Source: Pseudoips prasinana
Lineage: Eukaryota; Arthropoda; Insecta; Lepidoptera; Nolidae
Assembly (NCBI GenBank): GCA_951640165.1
Contig: OX621251.1
Location: 26,126,893-26,190,892 of the forward strand
Direction of reading: 5' to 3'
DNA: 64,000 bases
Under the pieces are notes generated by a model. That model worked only from the letters and a program-made list of their open reading frames with translations, was not told the DNA's origin and ran no database searches. Position 1 is the stretch's first letter. Each line of letters begins with the position of its first letter. Position numbers and translations under genes: made by a program. Positions 11,201-21,885 of the stretch are shown here, in pieces.

Positions 11201-14200
11201 GCACAATTTGAACAATTAAATTTCAATTCATCACTTGCATTTTTGAGGTAAAAGTCGGAATACTACATTAAATATGATGTTTTTATAAAAACAAACTGTA
11301 TTTACCCGTGAAAAGTGATCCCATCGGTGTGTAAATTAGTACTTTCACTACGATGTTTACATGTAACGATTGCACAGGACGGCATTTCGGATAAAACACT
11401 ATATTTGTGTCAGAAGCACAGACGTATTCACTCGGCCGCGAAAGAGAGAGAAAGGTGTATGCCCGCTGTGCATACTGTAGACACCTAATATGCGTTAGTT
11501 TATCCTCTCTCTAGTATTTAATGCTTTTTTTAAAGATAAAAGCGCGCCGTCGACTCGCGTTTCTAAAAAGCGCGTCGACGCGACGGCACGTTTAAAAAAC
11601 GTGATGTGCACAGGCTCTAAACGGGAATAACACATAACCTAAGTGGCATCGTGTGAAAATCACCAAAACAGGGACTTCTGCTTTGGATTTTATTCCAATC
11701 TGTAACTACTAATGTGCAGTCGATATAAGAACTTACGAACGAACCAAAGTACCCAACCAACCCAAGAATTGAATAACCCAAAGAATTGCCAAACTGAAGT
11801 GTCAGTGGGCAGGGCACATAGCTCGTAGAACTGACGGCCGATGGGGCAGAAAAGTTCTCCAGTGGCGACCACGAACCGGAAGACGCAGCGTGGGCAGGCT
11901 CCCTACACGGTGGACCGACGATCTTGTGCGGGTCGCGGGAAGCCGCTGGATGCGGGCAGCGCAGGACCGGCTATTGTGGAGATCCTTGGGGGGAGCCCTT
12001 GTCCAGCAGGGGACGTCTTTCGGCTGATATGATGATGATGATGACTTTGTCGTAAAATGTTTAGAATTTTAAATATTTGCATGGTGCTTTTATACTCGGA
12101 GTCTAGATTTGTGATCGCTTTTTTTATCGTCATGTTTTATGGCATAGCTAACTCATAGCAATCTTTCCAGAATTCTACATAAACGACTGCAAAACTGATG
12201 CATGTTTCCCTGCAGCGAAGCCAGTGATACTCAAAGAGTCCGGTGGAACAGCATGGGTGGACGGAGGCAATGCTTTGGGAGCCACTGTGGGGAACTTCTG
12301 CATGGATCTTGCTATTAAGAAGGCTAAGGAGAATGGTATCGGATGGGTGACTGCTAAAAGTGAGTAATGAAATAATGAAATGAAAAGACAAGACAAGTAA
12401 TAAGTGTATGTTAATACCCAAGTACTTACTGACTTAGGTATTAACATACACTTACTACTTGTCTTGTACTTATCAAGCTCACAATGTATTACATGACTAT
12501 AGTCATATACTATACAATATTAAATTAAATAAAGTTTTGACGGGCCGATTGGCGTCGTTGATAAATGCTCGCCGTTTCCGCCGCAGGTCGTGGGTTCGAT
12601 TCCTACTGAGGACAAATATTTGTGTGCACGAACATGTCTGTTTGACCTGAGTATGTATTCACAAAAGAAAGGTAGTATAGCTATGTTATATATCAATTAT
12701 CTGGTTTCCATAGTAAAGCTCTGCTTAGTTTGGGATCAGATGGCCGTGTGTGAATAATTTTCCAGGATATTATTATTATTAATTAGTCCGTCCCTACGGT
12801 CTTTTTGGGCACATAAAATTTTGAGAAATCCTTAAATAAATAACACGTGTCCTCCTATATTTTGAAATTTAGTACTATTACCTCTATATTAAAAATCGAA
12901 GGCACCGAACGATTGGCGAACGCAGAAGGCTTTCAACCAGTAGCGTAACTTAACCAACATATACCTGAGGGTTTATTCACCAAGACAAATAGAAATGTTC
13001 ATGAACACTAATTAATATTAATCTTGTGCGAGGATTGAACCCCCAACTTTTGGATCTCATGGCAGGTTCATTACGAATTGAGTCACGGAGGTAGTCAAAG
13101 TAAGAAAACAATTTACCACAGAATAAAGAAAATAATACTTGCAGGATATAATTATATGGAATATTCATATTCATATCCTGCAAGTATAAAGCCGCTGGAT
13201 GCGGGCACCGTAGGACCGGCTATTGTGGACATCCTTGGCGGAAGCCTTTGTCCAGCAGTGGACATGTGACAGTGGGTGATGAATATTCAATTCAAACAAA
13301 TAATAATATAATATCAATAAAAACAAGCTTACGATTGCCAATTTCTTCGCAGATTTTTTTACAAATATACCTGTGGATACAACTAAGTGCCTGTTATCGT
13401 CACCAGATGTAGCTGAACTGTTTTTAAATCAAAGTTTAAAACAAGATGTGCCTAAATTTAGTTTTAAATTTGTAACGAGTGAAGACATTATAAAAGCTTT
13501 CAATAGTATCAAAAAGAAGGGTACAGCAGATTTATGGGGACTGAATGTTAAAGCAATTTAATCAGTCATTCAAAACATTGATACAGTCCTTGCAGCCATC
13601 TTCAATGGCTGTATAAGTGATGGTGTCTTTACTGATTTAATGAAGATTAGTAAGATAGTACCCGTTTTCTAGGCCGGTTGTACTGAGAATGCCACAAATT
13701 ATAGACCTATCTTAATCCTTCCAGCTTTAAGTAAAATATTTGAAAAGCTCATGCTTAGCCAAATATTGTCACACATTAACTTGAATGGGATATTGCATAA
13801 CAAGTAGTTTGGTTTTACAAGGGACCGCTCGACTCAAGATGCGGGGTGTACCCTAATGAAGTCTGTATTGGAGACTAAAGAGGGGTCACAGGATGCACTG
13901 GGAGTTTTCTGTGATCACTCCAAGGCTTTCGATTGCGTTGATCACCGTACACTCGTTGTAAAACTGCAGTACTATGGAATATCTGGTACGTCTCTTGATC
14001 TTGTAGTGTCCTATTTATCGGGTCGAGAACTGATGGTTTTGATAGACGGTATCATTTCAGCACGTCATGCTGTGAAAATGGGGGTGCCCCAGGGATTTAT
14101 CTTGGGCCCATTTTTATTTCTAGTATATATTAATGATCTCCCTTATCTAGTACTTAATATCTATAATAAGTAACTAGAAATATTATGGAAACTTAACTGT

Positions 14201-17200
14201 GTTACTACAAACATGCTCTGACTATTTACTAGCGCTTTTTTTAAGTCTACGTGAATAAAAACCTTTATTTATTTATTTAGATTCGTTAATTCAAGAATGA
14301 ATGAATGAAGCTATGTGCCCCATTTTTTGTGGTTGGATATTTTGGCAATTTTCAATATTTCTAATTCTATCGCGCAGGATATTGGATAACTAAAACCGTC
14401 AATTATACAAACAAACATACAACAAATGTAAATGGCACTATATTTATTATGTATGTTTCAGGAAGCAACCACTACGGCATGGCGGGATACTGGGCTCTGA
14501 AGGCAGAACGCGAAGGCCTCATAGGGATGTCTTTAACAAATTCTTCACCTATCTTGGTCCCTACTAGATCTAAGCAAGTGAGTTGGAACTTAAATATGGT
14601 TTTTCGGACGACAAATTGGGGTACGGTAGACCCTGCCTGTCGTAATAGGCTGTTTTTAGTGACATGGGAGGGGCGGGACGGAAATTATCAAGTCCATTAG
14701 GTGATCTCAAGAGGGACGGCAGTGTATTGTTGTCATATGCTGCAGAGCAATTATGCAGTGTTTTGTAGGAGAGACACCGGCATGTACCACGTAACTTACC
14801 ACTGCCCTTCTTTATTACTATAAGCCACCATACGCCATGGCTACCATAGTGTTTCAGTTGGTACGAGTAAGACTACACCCATCATTTTCTCCGGGCGATG
14901 GGTCTCCATGAGGGAATTCCCCACTCGTAATTAGTACTGTAGTTACTAATGAATGCTTTACATATATCTAAATCGAATTTAATAGGGTTCCGTACTTAAA
15001 GGGTACTTACGGTGCCCCGTTAATGAATTTTCGCTGTCCTTCAGTAAATGGGTTGGGGGGGATGAGTTCAATGTTTCCATTGGAATATAATGTTAACTAT
15101 TACGTTTGATATGATTACAGAGAGCTTTAGGAACGAATCCAATCGGAATGGCGGCTCCGGCAACCGGCGGTGATAAGCTCGTGGTCGACATGGCGACCAC
15201 CACCGTCGCTCTGGGAAAGGTAGAGTATGTTCCACCTAATTTATGGCAGGATCCTAATTCTTCTCTCGCGATCTACTTACGATTGCAATTAACGCTATAA
15301 AACTAAGATCTAATTATACTTGGGTCATACAAATAGTTGTCGGTACGAGGATTGAACCCGTTGCATGAGGGTGCTGCAGAAATAGCGAGATAATTCCACA
15401 GTGCCACACATGCTAGCAAAACCATTCATTAATGAATCAATCAAACACCTGCCATTAGACCTTGAAGCCGTACCTTTATAATCAAATAAGATATTAGACC
15501 CGGTGTTACATGGTTTCATGATAACCGGCGCTTATTATACAGGCACAAGAGCTGCTTTTAGGGAATAGGTTCACCATGTTAAGTTGAGTCAAAATAAAAA
15601 TATTTTAAAGATCGTTATTGATTTCAAAATTCAGCTACTTTTGATTGACAGGATAAAAATTCAGCTACTTTTGATTGATAGGATAAAAACAATATGTTAC
15701 TTTAAAAAAATGCGTTAAATAAATTAACCTCGATATGTTGCAAATCTATTTCAACTGTTAATTCATATATGGTGCATTTTTAACAGACAACAATTTTCAA
15801 AAAAAGCTAAACAATCTTCAAGCAATTCTGTTAAAAAAAATCTTTAAAAGTATATCTTGACAACAAATCTGGGAGAGATTTGTTGTCAAGATTATACTTT
15901 GCCCGCAATTTAAGATATTTTTAACTGACTTTTTTCTTTTAACTCATGTGAATGGTGTCATTTTTGTTATATTTTGACCCGTATTTGTTTGAATGTATGG
16001 GTGGGATTGGTGTGAGAGGATAAAGCTGCTTATTGTCCTGTAAATTCATAATGAATCCTGTGTTGTTTCAGATAGAAGTACAAATCCACAAAGAGGAGCC
16101 GATTCCAGAAGGTTGGGCTTTAGGACCTGATGGAAAAGTTACTACAGATGCCAAGACGGTAAGTTAAATTAATAGGATGTCATAATTTTGAACAAAAGTA
16201 CAAGGGTGAATTTCAACAATATGCCATATTGTTATCATATCGGTGAACTTTTTCATTTATATTTTTTTAGCCTATAGACTACATACATAACCGAATACAG
16301 ACCTCCCCTAATGATACATTTATATTATCTACTACCCAGTGGTATCGTGGTAATGATTAAATTAAATTTGGCAGTCTATGTAGGTAAGTATACAATGTAT
16401 GTTTGTATGTTCCATTATTCCTTTGTATAGTTAACGAAATGCCACGGGATCTACCGATATGATGAAATATTGACAAAACTACGCGTTGATCATGAATCAA
16501 AAACCGATATTAGATGTAAGACACCAATTGAATTTTTCTTATCATTTCGGTGTGAATTATCACATCGGTTGTAATAAAGCTCAGCGATAACAGCGACGTA
16601 AGAAATGACACAGATTTTAGAAAATTAAAAAAAAAATGCCTACTATTTAGGATGAATTCAATAACAGTCAATTAAGCTAATTCACTTACTACCTCTGTTA
16701 GAACCAAACAACAATTATAAAACTACTCATAAGACTAGAAAAATGCAACCACGTATATACGTAATATAAAATAATTATCCGGGAGCAACTAAAATGGCGT
16801 ACTTTACGTTATTGCGGGATTTTTTTTTCACAACGCCCGCACTAGGGAATCTAGACCCTGTGTCGCGGGGTATTATATAATATGTCGAGATTTAAGACAC
16901 CTCCGCCCTGACTGCGCACTAGCATACACTCATGAGGGAAATAAAATTGGGATGGGACCACTGTCGAACTCGTCGATGTAAGGCTGATTTCAGAGTCGCG
17001 CGCGCGAGCGGCGCCGGCCAAACGCGCGCGCTTACAATTACACTTGATAGTAGTTGCGTTTCATAGTCACGCAGTGCACGCGCGCCGCTGTTGAGACGCG
17101 CTGGCCTCCGGCGCGTGCCGCGCGCGTTATATGTCATAAAATATGTTACATATGAATAATAAAACTAATGTTCTATAAAATGGATTAAGTTATAAACTTA

Positions 17201-20200
17201 AGTTGCTTATTTTTATTAGTGTATAAGGTTTTTTGTTTGAATAATAGTTGAGAAACAGCATCGATTTGAAAAAAATAAAGGTTTATGTATTTATTTTTAT
17301 AGGTTCATATAGTCCTAGGCAAATCATATTTTTGCCGCAACCCAATAACTACCTATTGAATACTAAAAAAATATTTCAGAACAATATTCCTTTTTTTAAA
17401 TACTAATTTCATCGAAGACAAAAAATTCAGTCATTTGGGAAATTCACCCACAACACAATTCAAGGTGTTACATAAATAGTAGATAAAACTTAAAGAAGCT
17501 AGTCTCTTTGTGAATATGGACCAATTAAACATAAGGAGTTAGTGATGAATGTTTGTGTTGTTTTAAGTTTCGTTGGCATATCGTTATTTTTGTAGGAAGG
17601 GAAGTTAATATATTTTATTTACAGTATCGTAGGAAAATAAAGTTCACAGAACAAAAGCTGCCTCCCCTTTCCCTACACAGAGCATAATAATTATATAAAC
17701 CGCCACTGCTATGCTCTGTGCCTATATTTATGCTTGAGCAGAGATATCTATAAGTGAGTTGCTCATCACTATTTCGAAGACATTACAACGATTTGAACAC
17801 GGTATCGCTTGGTTTACATGCCCGTTTCGTTCAGAAATTTATTGTTATATAGTATCAATAGTTTAGGTTTAGATATTTTGTCGGTGCGAGTCCGACATAC
17901 CATCTGCACACGGGTGGCAGGCGTAAGCATTGCCTTATAAAATAATGTAGCAATTTTGTGAAGCTTTGCATCTTATTTAAAAACAAAACATGCATGTTTT
18001 ATTAGATGAATCATCAAATATTTGGTTCGTTCCATGGTTGCCTAGAAGATAATCTCTTAGAACTAAGGCTACCAATTTGTACAATACTATTAAACATCAC
18101 ATTTTGTATTAAATCTGTTATTCATGCATAGTTAACAGTTACTATCAAGTAGCCACTTTTCAAGTATGATATAATATTATCGATAAATTGTATGAAGAAA
18201 AAGCAGCTTTTTTAATAATAATAGTGTACTTGAGAATAAAACCAAAAAGACAATGGTATTATTTATTTTTCCACGCTAGGTGCTAGACACCTAACAGAAT
18301 TAACTATTTTTTTTATCATTATTATGTAATATATGACAAAAAATCTTGCAATATTTCGCCCATAAAATATTAATACAAATATTTATACAAATCAACCAAT
18401 TACCATACCATACCATTATGTTAATAATCATCACCACTAACGTATGTCAGTATCAACATCGACCATCTATTGTTAAAATGTACGACTCAAGTGGAAAATT
18501 TTTTCTTACTTGGTATTTTTGCTTAATTTAATTTGCTTAATTGTTGCCATCTTTCGGGGAGGCTCCAGCGGTGGTCGACTTTCGGCTGATATGATGATAA
18601 TGAGACATACCTACAACCATTAATAGGGCTCTATATCTCTAATGAGAACTTACGCAATGATGACCCTGAAAAAATGTCATTGGAGAAGGGCATAAGAAAA
18701 GCTGGAAACGAGAGTTTTGGGTTAGAAGTATATTCCGTCTATTCACTAGTTCTTTTGTTGATTTTGATCAAGGTTATTTGCAGCTTGCAGAAACGAAACA
18801 TTTTTTACTTACAGAAGAGTTTACACTTTGTGTTTTTATAGGCGTTCGAGACTGGCTATCTGATGCCTTTGGGTGGCGAGGAGAAGTCCAGCGGCTACAA
18901 GGGCTACGCTCTAAGTGCCATGGTCGAGACCTTCTGTAGTGGATTATCAGGTTAGCTATTGATACAGATAATTTTGCTGTCAGTATTCATTTGATGTTCA
19001 ATCATACTTATATGTAAATTCTCATTTCAACTCAACTTATTTATTGCAAACCATGAGTATATAATGTTCTTACAATTATATAATTTATGTTTTAAAATGA
19101 TATCTTGTAAGGGCACAGCCTGCAACATTAGATACATATTTTTATTAATACTAATAAAACAATCTTATAATTAATCGGTACATTGCAATATTTTTGTTTT
19201 CAAACAGTCGCGTAATCGACTGTTGTTCTTACCTGTTTAATTAGTTGATACAAGTTGTATCATTTAATTGCAGTTTAATTGAAATCCTATATAAGATGAT
19301 GGTTCATGAATATCTCTGAAAATATGATCTGAAAATGAGTGTACTAGACGGTGATGAGGAGCTATGTCTATTATTTTCTTTGATTGATGTTTAGTAGAAA
19401 TTATTAATAAATAAATATATAATATTTCATAATAAATAAATGAGCCACTAGAAATTTTAAAATAGTCCTTTTCTCATGTTATCTTTCATAATTATTACTT
19501 TTCAAGATTATCCTAACATGGACAGATTATAAAAATCTTAGTAATTAGATTCTTCTTCAAAGTTAAATTCATTTGAATAAATTAATTGAAATTCATACTT
19601 CATAACAATATTATAAATGTGAATGTCTGTCTGTCTGGTCGTATTTCTCGCCTTAATCACCATACCGATTTCTATAGGCAGAGCACCGAGGGAACAGATA
19701 CCAGAAGACGGGGAGCAGCTTCTTTCTGAGTACCATGACCATTTTACTGCGACCGCCAACCCGTCTGCCAAGCGTGGCGATTATGGCATATACAAGATGA
19801 TTCTTGGGGGAGGCTTGGCCAGCAGTGGACTTATTTCAGCTATAATGATGATGATGATGATGAGGCGATAAAGACAAGCTATTTTTTTAAACATTTATCT
19901 CTAAGAGGTTTCAAAAAGGAGATGATGAAACTTACTATGAGAAATGCAAGAATACAGCTAATTCAATCATATTTACAGGTTCGAAATCAGCACACAACAT
20001 CCGCAATTGGGAACTCTACAGCGAACAGGGTCCACCAGATCTGTCGCAGTGCTTTGTCGCGGTAGACCCAGCTTGCTTCGCTCCAGGATTCGAAGAGCGC
20101 GTCGCTGACTGCCTCAAAACATATAGGAGTTTGGAGCCGGTAATACTTTGACTTTTTACTGCCTTGTCCAGCGGTAACATTTTCCACTGCAAGTAATCAT

Positions 20201-21004
20201 TTGTATGTCATCTGGGTTAAAATATGGGGTGCCCAAAAGTGATTTTGGGATTTTTCTGTGAAGAAACATATCAGTACCTAGTCCTTAAGTTAGCGATGTA
20301 ACAAATCAACGAGAGTGCGTCGTAAATCCGACCTCCCTTTGGTCATGTTTACTAGCCGTCCCAATGGGTCACGAGAGTGCGGGATAGAAAGTGTAGATGA
20401 CAGTTTTTATTTATTAATAAAAACTATACTAGTTTATAAATCTACGTCCGCAACGCGAGTCGCACTATTTACTGTCCAGTGACCCAGGAACGGGTGCTCA
20501 CATACAAGCATCCACTTATCCGATATCCGTAAGAGAACTCCTTGATGAATCAGATGATTACTTGAAAGCTATCAGTTTCCGCCTGTGCAAGCATGATGGA
20601 CGCATTAAAGAACAATGAGTTCCAATAGCATTCAGTACCATATCAGCTGAAAGAGGTCAATTGCTGGACAAAGGCCTCCCCCAAACATCTCCGTAATTGC
20701 GAATACTAAATACGAACATCGTAGCATAATTAATTTGTCAAAACGCTTTTTGAAGTGAATTTTTCCAAGAGTAATACTTAACACTTTTAAAAGGTCTTTT
20801 TACTCCCTGGGTTGGTGTTTAAAAGTCACTGTTTTATGTCTTCAGGTGGATCCATCATTGCCAGTGTTAGCTCCCGGAGACAAAGAACACAATATCAGCG
20901 TGAAGACTAAAGCGAAAGGCACCGTCAACTACCCTCAGAAGCAATTAGACACAATGGCAGCCATGGCCAAGAGAATCGGAGTTAAGCCTATGCAAACTGC
21001 GTAA
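8148..21004 (+). CDS. Ldh2-family malate/lactate-type dehydrogenase (8 exons)
   Basis: Joined exons 8148-8298, 12171-12359, 14462-14577, 15121-15219, 16072-16158, 18842-18950, 19979-20139 and 20846-21004 give 356 residues plus stop, the usual length for the family. All introns are GT-AG and all phases agree. Family members oxidise 2-hydroxy acids such as malate, lactate or sulfolactate with NAD(P); substrate and compartment cannot be told here. Family hallmarks are SHG with His45 and Arg49, the catalytic SNH with His117, GTNPIGMAAP (157-166), DMATTT, and SGYKGYAL around Lys234. No signal peptide is seen, so it is probably cytosolic. The start codon is in a CAAAATG context typical of insects. 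An acceptor-like ttttaattcag just upstream (ending 8140) leaves room for a 5' non-coding exon. Often named malate dehydrogenase-like or YjmC-like in insects. Confidence 0.92.
8362..8498. mobile_element. MITE with GCCAGCACATC inverted repeats, copy 1
   Basis: The ends cagacgccagcacatcaagc and gctggatgtgctggcttctg are inverted, and inner arms ccccaatctgtcaaattt also pair. Related copies lie at 22488-22615 and 56215-56376. It sits in intron 1 of the dehydrogenase gene. Confidence 0.8.
8628..8800 (+). mobile_element. tRNA-like SINE head
   Basis: It has an A-box-like tggtttagtggttagtga and a B-box-like gagggttcgattctcaccc. There is no good acceptor stem, and AT-rich tail sequence follows, so a SINE is more likely than a working tRNA gene. 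Confidence 0.55.
8921..9237 (+). repeat. Module A, copy 1
   Basis: Runs from atatctaaaataggagatag to gaaatca. It is nearly identical to 9963-10268, which lacks about 10 bases. Confidence 0.8.
9340..9600 (-). mobile_element. 3' end of a Jockey/CR1-like non-LTR retrotransposon
   Basis: On the minus strand it reads STVRFQRSYIP, then RLWNELPAAVFP and YDMSFFKRGL. This is a typical C-terminal tail of this reverse transcriptase group. The same family occurs on the plus strand at 44230. Inserted in the mosaic between module copies. Confidence 0.7.
9963..10268 (+). repeat. Module A, copy 2
   Basis: Second copy of the 8921-9237 module, preceded directly by module B. Confidence 0.8.
10570..11060 (+). 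repeat. Module C, copy 1
   Basis: Runs from aagaacatgagcagcggccg to ctctctagtatttaatgct. It is followed head to tail by a second copy. Confidence 0.8.
11062..11525 (+). repeat. Module C, copy 2
   Basis: Tandem partner of 10570-11060 with scattered substitutions and a short deletion near its end. Confidence 0.8.
11738..12042 (+). mobile_element. RTE retrotransposon 3' end
   Basis: Matches the 3' end of the element at 80-2410: gtgggcagggcacatagctc, cgacgatcttgtgcgggtcg, then cagcaggggacgtctttcgg and an ATG run. It is 5'-truncated and lies in intron 1, about 130 bases before exon 2. Confidence 0.8.
12171..12359 (+). CDS. Ldh2-family gene, exon 2
   Basis: Encodes residues 51-113 after atctttccag and ends phase 1 at AGTGAGT. 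It contains WVDGGNALGA and the MDLAIKKAKENG helix. A retained start phrase EFYINDC continues directly from exon 1. Confidence 0.9.
12388..12467. repeat. Fold-back inverted duplication
   Basis: Arms 12388-12424 and 12431-12467 pair almost completely around a 6-base loop. Related single-arm sequence (gtattaacatacactt) occurs at 52365, so this looks like one repeat end copied back on itself. Confidence 0.7.
12538..12785 (+). mobile_element. tRNA-headed SINE, family B, copy 1
   Basis: Head cgggccgattggcgtcgttg with a B-box gtgggttcgattcctac, then tgcacgaacatgtctgtttg, a cagatggccgtgtgtgaata block and a TATTATT tail. Confidence 0.85.
12980..13095 (-). mobile_element. tRNA-like SINE fragment
   Basis: The inverted B-box aggattgaacccccaac and the A-box-like end ggcaggttcattacg are visible on the minus strand. 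Degraded. Confidence 0.5.
13188..13290 (+). mobile_element. RTE 3' tail fragment
   Basis: Begins aagccgctggatgcgggcac and runs to agcctttgtccagcagtgga, as in other RTE tails here. A short fold-back with arms tgcaggatat and atatcctgca lies just upstream (13140-13185). Confidence 0.65.
13335..14280 (+). pseudogene. Jockey-like non-LTR reverse transcriptase fragment
   Basis: Readable pieces include a fingers segment (SIKKKGTADLWGL), FCDHSKAFDCVDH (motif A with its Asp), GISGTSLDLVVSYLSGR, and GVPQGFILGPFLFLVYINDL (motif B). Several stops (13561, about 13670 and 13806) interrupt the frame, and the FADD/YADD region is missing after 14173. It ends with aataaaaacc and a TTTATTTATTTA tail near 14280. 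It is a dead 5'- and internally truncated copy in intron 2. Confidence 0.75.
14462..14577 (+). CDS. Ldh2-family gene, exon 3
   Basis: Encodes residues 114-152 after gtatgtttcag and ends in phase 0 before GTGAGT. It starts with R-S-N-H-Y-G, carrying the presumed catalytic His117, and continues into GMSLTNSSPILVP. Confidence 0.9.
14982..15055 (+). repeat. Fragment of the GGGTTCCGTA dispersed repeat
   Basis: Starts agggttccgtacttaaaggg. Fuller copies lie at 39038, 49357 and 61114. Confidence 0.5.
15121..15219 (+). CDS. Ldh2-family gene, exon 4
   Basis: Encodes residues 153-185, phase 0 at both ends. It holds ALGTNPIGMAAP and VVDMATTTVALGK, the most conserved core of the family. Confidence 0.92.
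15325..15420 (-). mobile_element. tRNA-like SINE head, minus strand
   Basis: tgtcggtacgaggattgaac reads as an inverted B-box, and gtgccacacatgc is an inverted 5' end. Only the head remains. Confidence 0.5.
15540..16071. other. Intron 4 body with a short tandem duplication
   Basis: A ~33-base unit (attcagctacttttgattga...) is repeated once at about 15626-15690. Otherwise AT-rich, with no gene seen. Confidence 0.6.
15849..15898. repeat. Fold-back hairpin, 22-base arms
   Basis: Arms 15849-15870 and 15876-15898 pair with a single extra base around loop gggag. Confidence 0.8.
16072..16158 (+). CDS. Ldh2-family gene, exon 5
   Basis: Encodes residues 186-214 (IEVQIHKEEPIPEGWALG...), phase 0 at both ends. 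The donor is GTAAGT. Confidence 0.9.
16820..16885 (-). mobile_element. SINE family A tail fragment
   Basis: acaacgcccgcactagggaa followed by ctgtgtcgcggggta is the inverted tail seen in full at 29927. Confidence 0.6.
16915..17140. repeat. GC-rich insert with CGCGCG-rich ends
   Basis: A strikingly GC-rich island in AT-rich intron. gcgcgcgagcggcgccggcc near the left and ggcctccggcgcgtgccgcg near the right are roughly inverted, suggesting a MITE. No TSD could be fixed. Confidence 0.5.
17145..18540. other. Intron 5, no recognised feature
   Basis: AT-rich sequence with no credible exon. A small dispersed-repeat scrap (ggttgcctagaagataatc) is at 18034. Confidence 0.6.
18548..18602 (+). mobile_element. 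RTE 3' tail scrap
   Basis: Matches only the last ~50 bases of the RTE family, ending ttcggctgatatgatgataa. Confidence 0.6.
18842..18950 (+). CDS. Ldh2-family gene, exon 6
   Basis: Encodes residues 215-250, ends phase 1 at GGTTAGC. It holds LMPLGGEEKSSGYKGYAL, a conserved loop with Lys234, and the ETFCSGLSG helix. Confidence 0.9.
18951..19600. other. Intron 6, upstream part, no recognised feature
   Basis: AT-rich with no convincing repeat boundary or coding potential. Confidence 0.6.
19600..19871 (+). mobile_element. RTE-type 3' end with ATG microsatellite
   Basis: Includes accgagggaacagataccag, caagcgtggcgattatggca, ttggccagcagtggacttat and a (ATG)n tail. It is the opposite orientation of the family expanded at 23704-24206. 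The start ataatattataaatgtgaat resembles a Helitron-type end joined to it. Confidence 0.7.
19979..20139 (+). CDS. Ldh2-family gene, exon 7
   Basis: Encodes residues 251-304, entering in phase 1 and leaving in phase 0. It includes GPPDLSQCFVAVDPACFAPG, the family's CFVAVDP-type strand near the C-terminal domain. Confidence 0.9.
20490..20618 (+). other. Short coding-like island in intron 7
   Basis: A 44-codon open stretch ending at a TGA reads ISVRELLDESDDYLKAISFR in its middle. It has no clear splice sites in that frame and no family was recognised. It may be a pseudo-exon or retro-fragment, or chance. Confidence 0.2.
20640..20700 (-). mobile_element. RTE 3' tail scrap, minus strand
   Basis: atcagctgaaagaggtcaat then gctggacaaaggcctccccc is the inverse of the usual RTE tail. 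Confidence 0.6.
20846..21004 (+). CDS. Ldh2-family gene, exon 8 and stop
   Basis: Encodes residues 305-356 after gttttatgtcttcag, ending in TAA at 21002-21004. The C-terminus LDTMAAMAKRIGVKPMQTA is the closing helix. Confidence 0.9.
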   Translation: MDPSLPVLAPGDKEHNISVKTKAKGTVNYPQKQLDTMAAMAKRIGVKPMQTA

Positions 21005-21203
21005 ATGGAAGAATTTTCATAGTACGAGACATGAGATCACCAGACAAAAGAGGCGATTGGCCTCAAGCCGTCTAGCTATCTTAGCAACTTTAGTATGATC
21101 TAACATTATTTGAAATAGTAAGTTAAGTAAGAGTATCAGGCGAAGGAAGGCTTCCAACCAAAAGATAAAATTATTTTGTTTTGTCTAGTTGTATTAAATG
21201 TAA

Positions 21204-21209
21204 AATAAA
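21204..21209 (+). promoter_or_regulatory. Poly(A) signal of the Ldh2-family gene
   Basis: AATAAA 200 bases after the stop codon, in a region that is otherwise unremarkable. Confidence 0.65.
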
Positions 21210-21850
21210 AAATGTAAAAAGATATATACCTAATCCCACTTTTATCAAAGAGTCGACAACCTCTTTTCAACTCTTAAGAAACTATGATGTCATTAATATT
21301 GTCATCGGATCACGTACCATAAATTAATAACAAAAAAACTATTGTAGAATTACTTCAAGAGCCAGTATTGAATATACTGTTGTAAATATAATTTGTTATA
21401 AAATATGCGTGTAATTTTTATGTTATTTCCACATTTTATTAAATTTTTATAGTAAATTTTTGCCGCCAATATTGACATTTTCAGATTTAAAATTAAAACT
21501 AAGCGCTAAAAAGTCATTTAAGTGACTTGATTCTAAACATAACAAATATCTTAGTTTAATATTATAATTAAATCCATATCTTAAGCAAAAAGACTGATTT
21601 CACACGAAAATAGTTTTCTCAAAATATCTTAACAGCAATTTAAGTTGATGACGCATTGCTATTTATTTTAAAGTGGATTGTTTGTGTAAATACATCGGAT
21701 TTTTCCCTGACCCAACTTAACGTACTTTTTAGCACAGCAGCAAGAAGAATATTTATGACATATAGCAGAATTCAAACCTATCTTCCACTATGACCATTGG
21801 AAAGATCGATGCTGTACACAGTATTATCGAGACAAGCAAGTAACCATAGA

Positions 21851-21885
21851 CACGAGTAAACAGTCTGTACGACTGTTTACTCGTG
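21851..21885. repeat. Perfect 15-base-arm hairpin
   Basis: cacgagtaaacagtc and its complement flank loop tgtac. Confidence 0.85.

Larger units (their letters stand above)
8824..11605. repeat. Repeat mosaic A-B-A-B-C-C with GC-rich ends
   Basis: Intron 1 contains a 2.8-kb block built of three repeated modules. A lies at 8921-9237 and 9963-10268, B at 9877-9960 and 10497-10575, and C at 10570-11060 and 11062-11525. Both outer ends carry agcgcgccgt followed by a GC-rich segment. No coding sequence was found apart from an inserted retrotransposon 3' fragment. It may be one large non-autonomous element with internal duplications; the family is not recognised. Confidence 0.6.

Noticed and set aside
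17640..18540. Additional dehydrogenase exon in intron 5
   Set aside because: Exons 5 and 6 join in phase and the protein already has full family length; no coding-like stretch is present.
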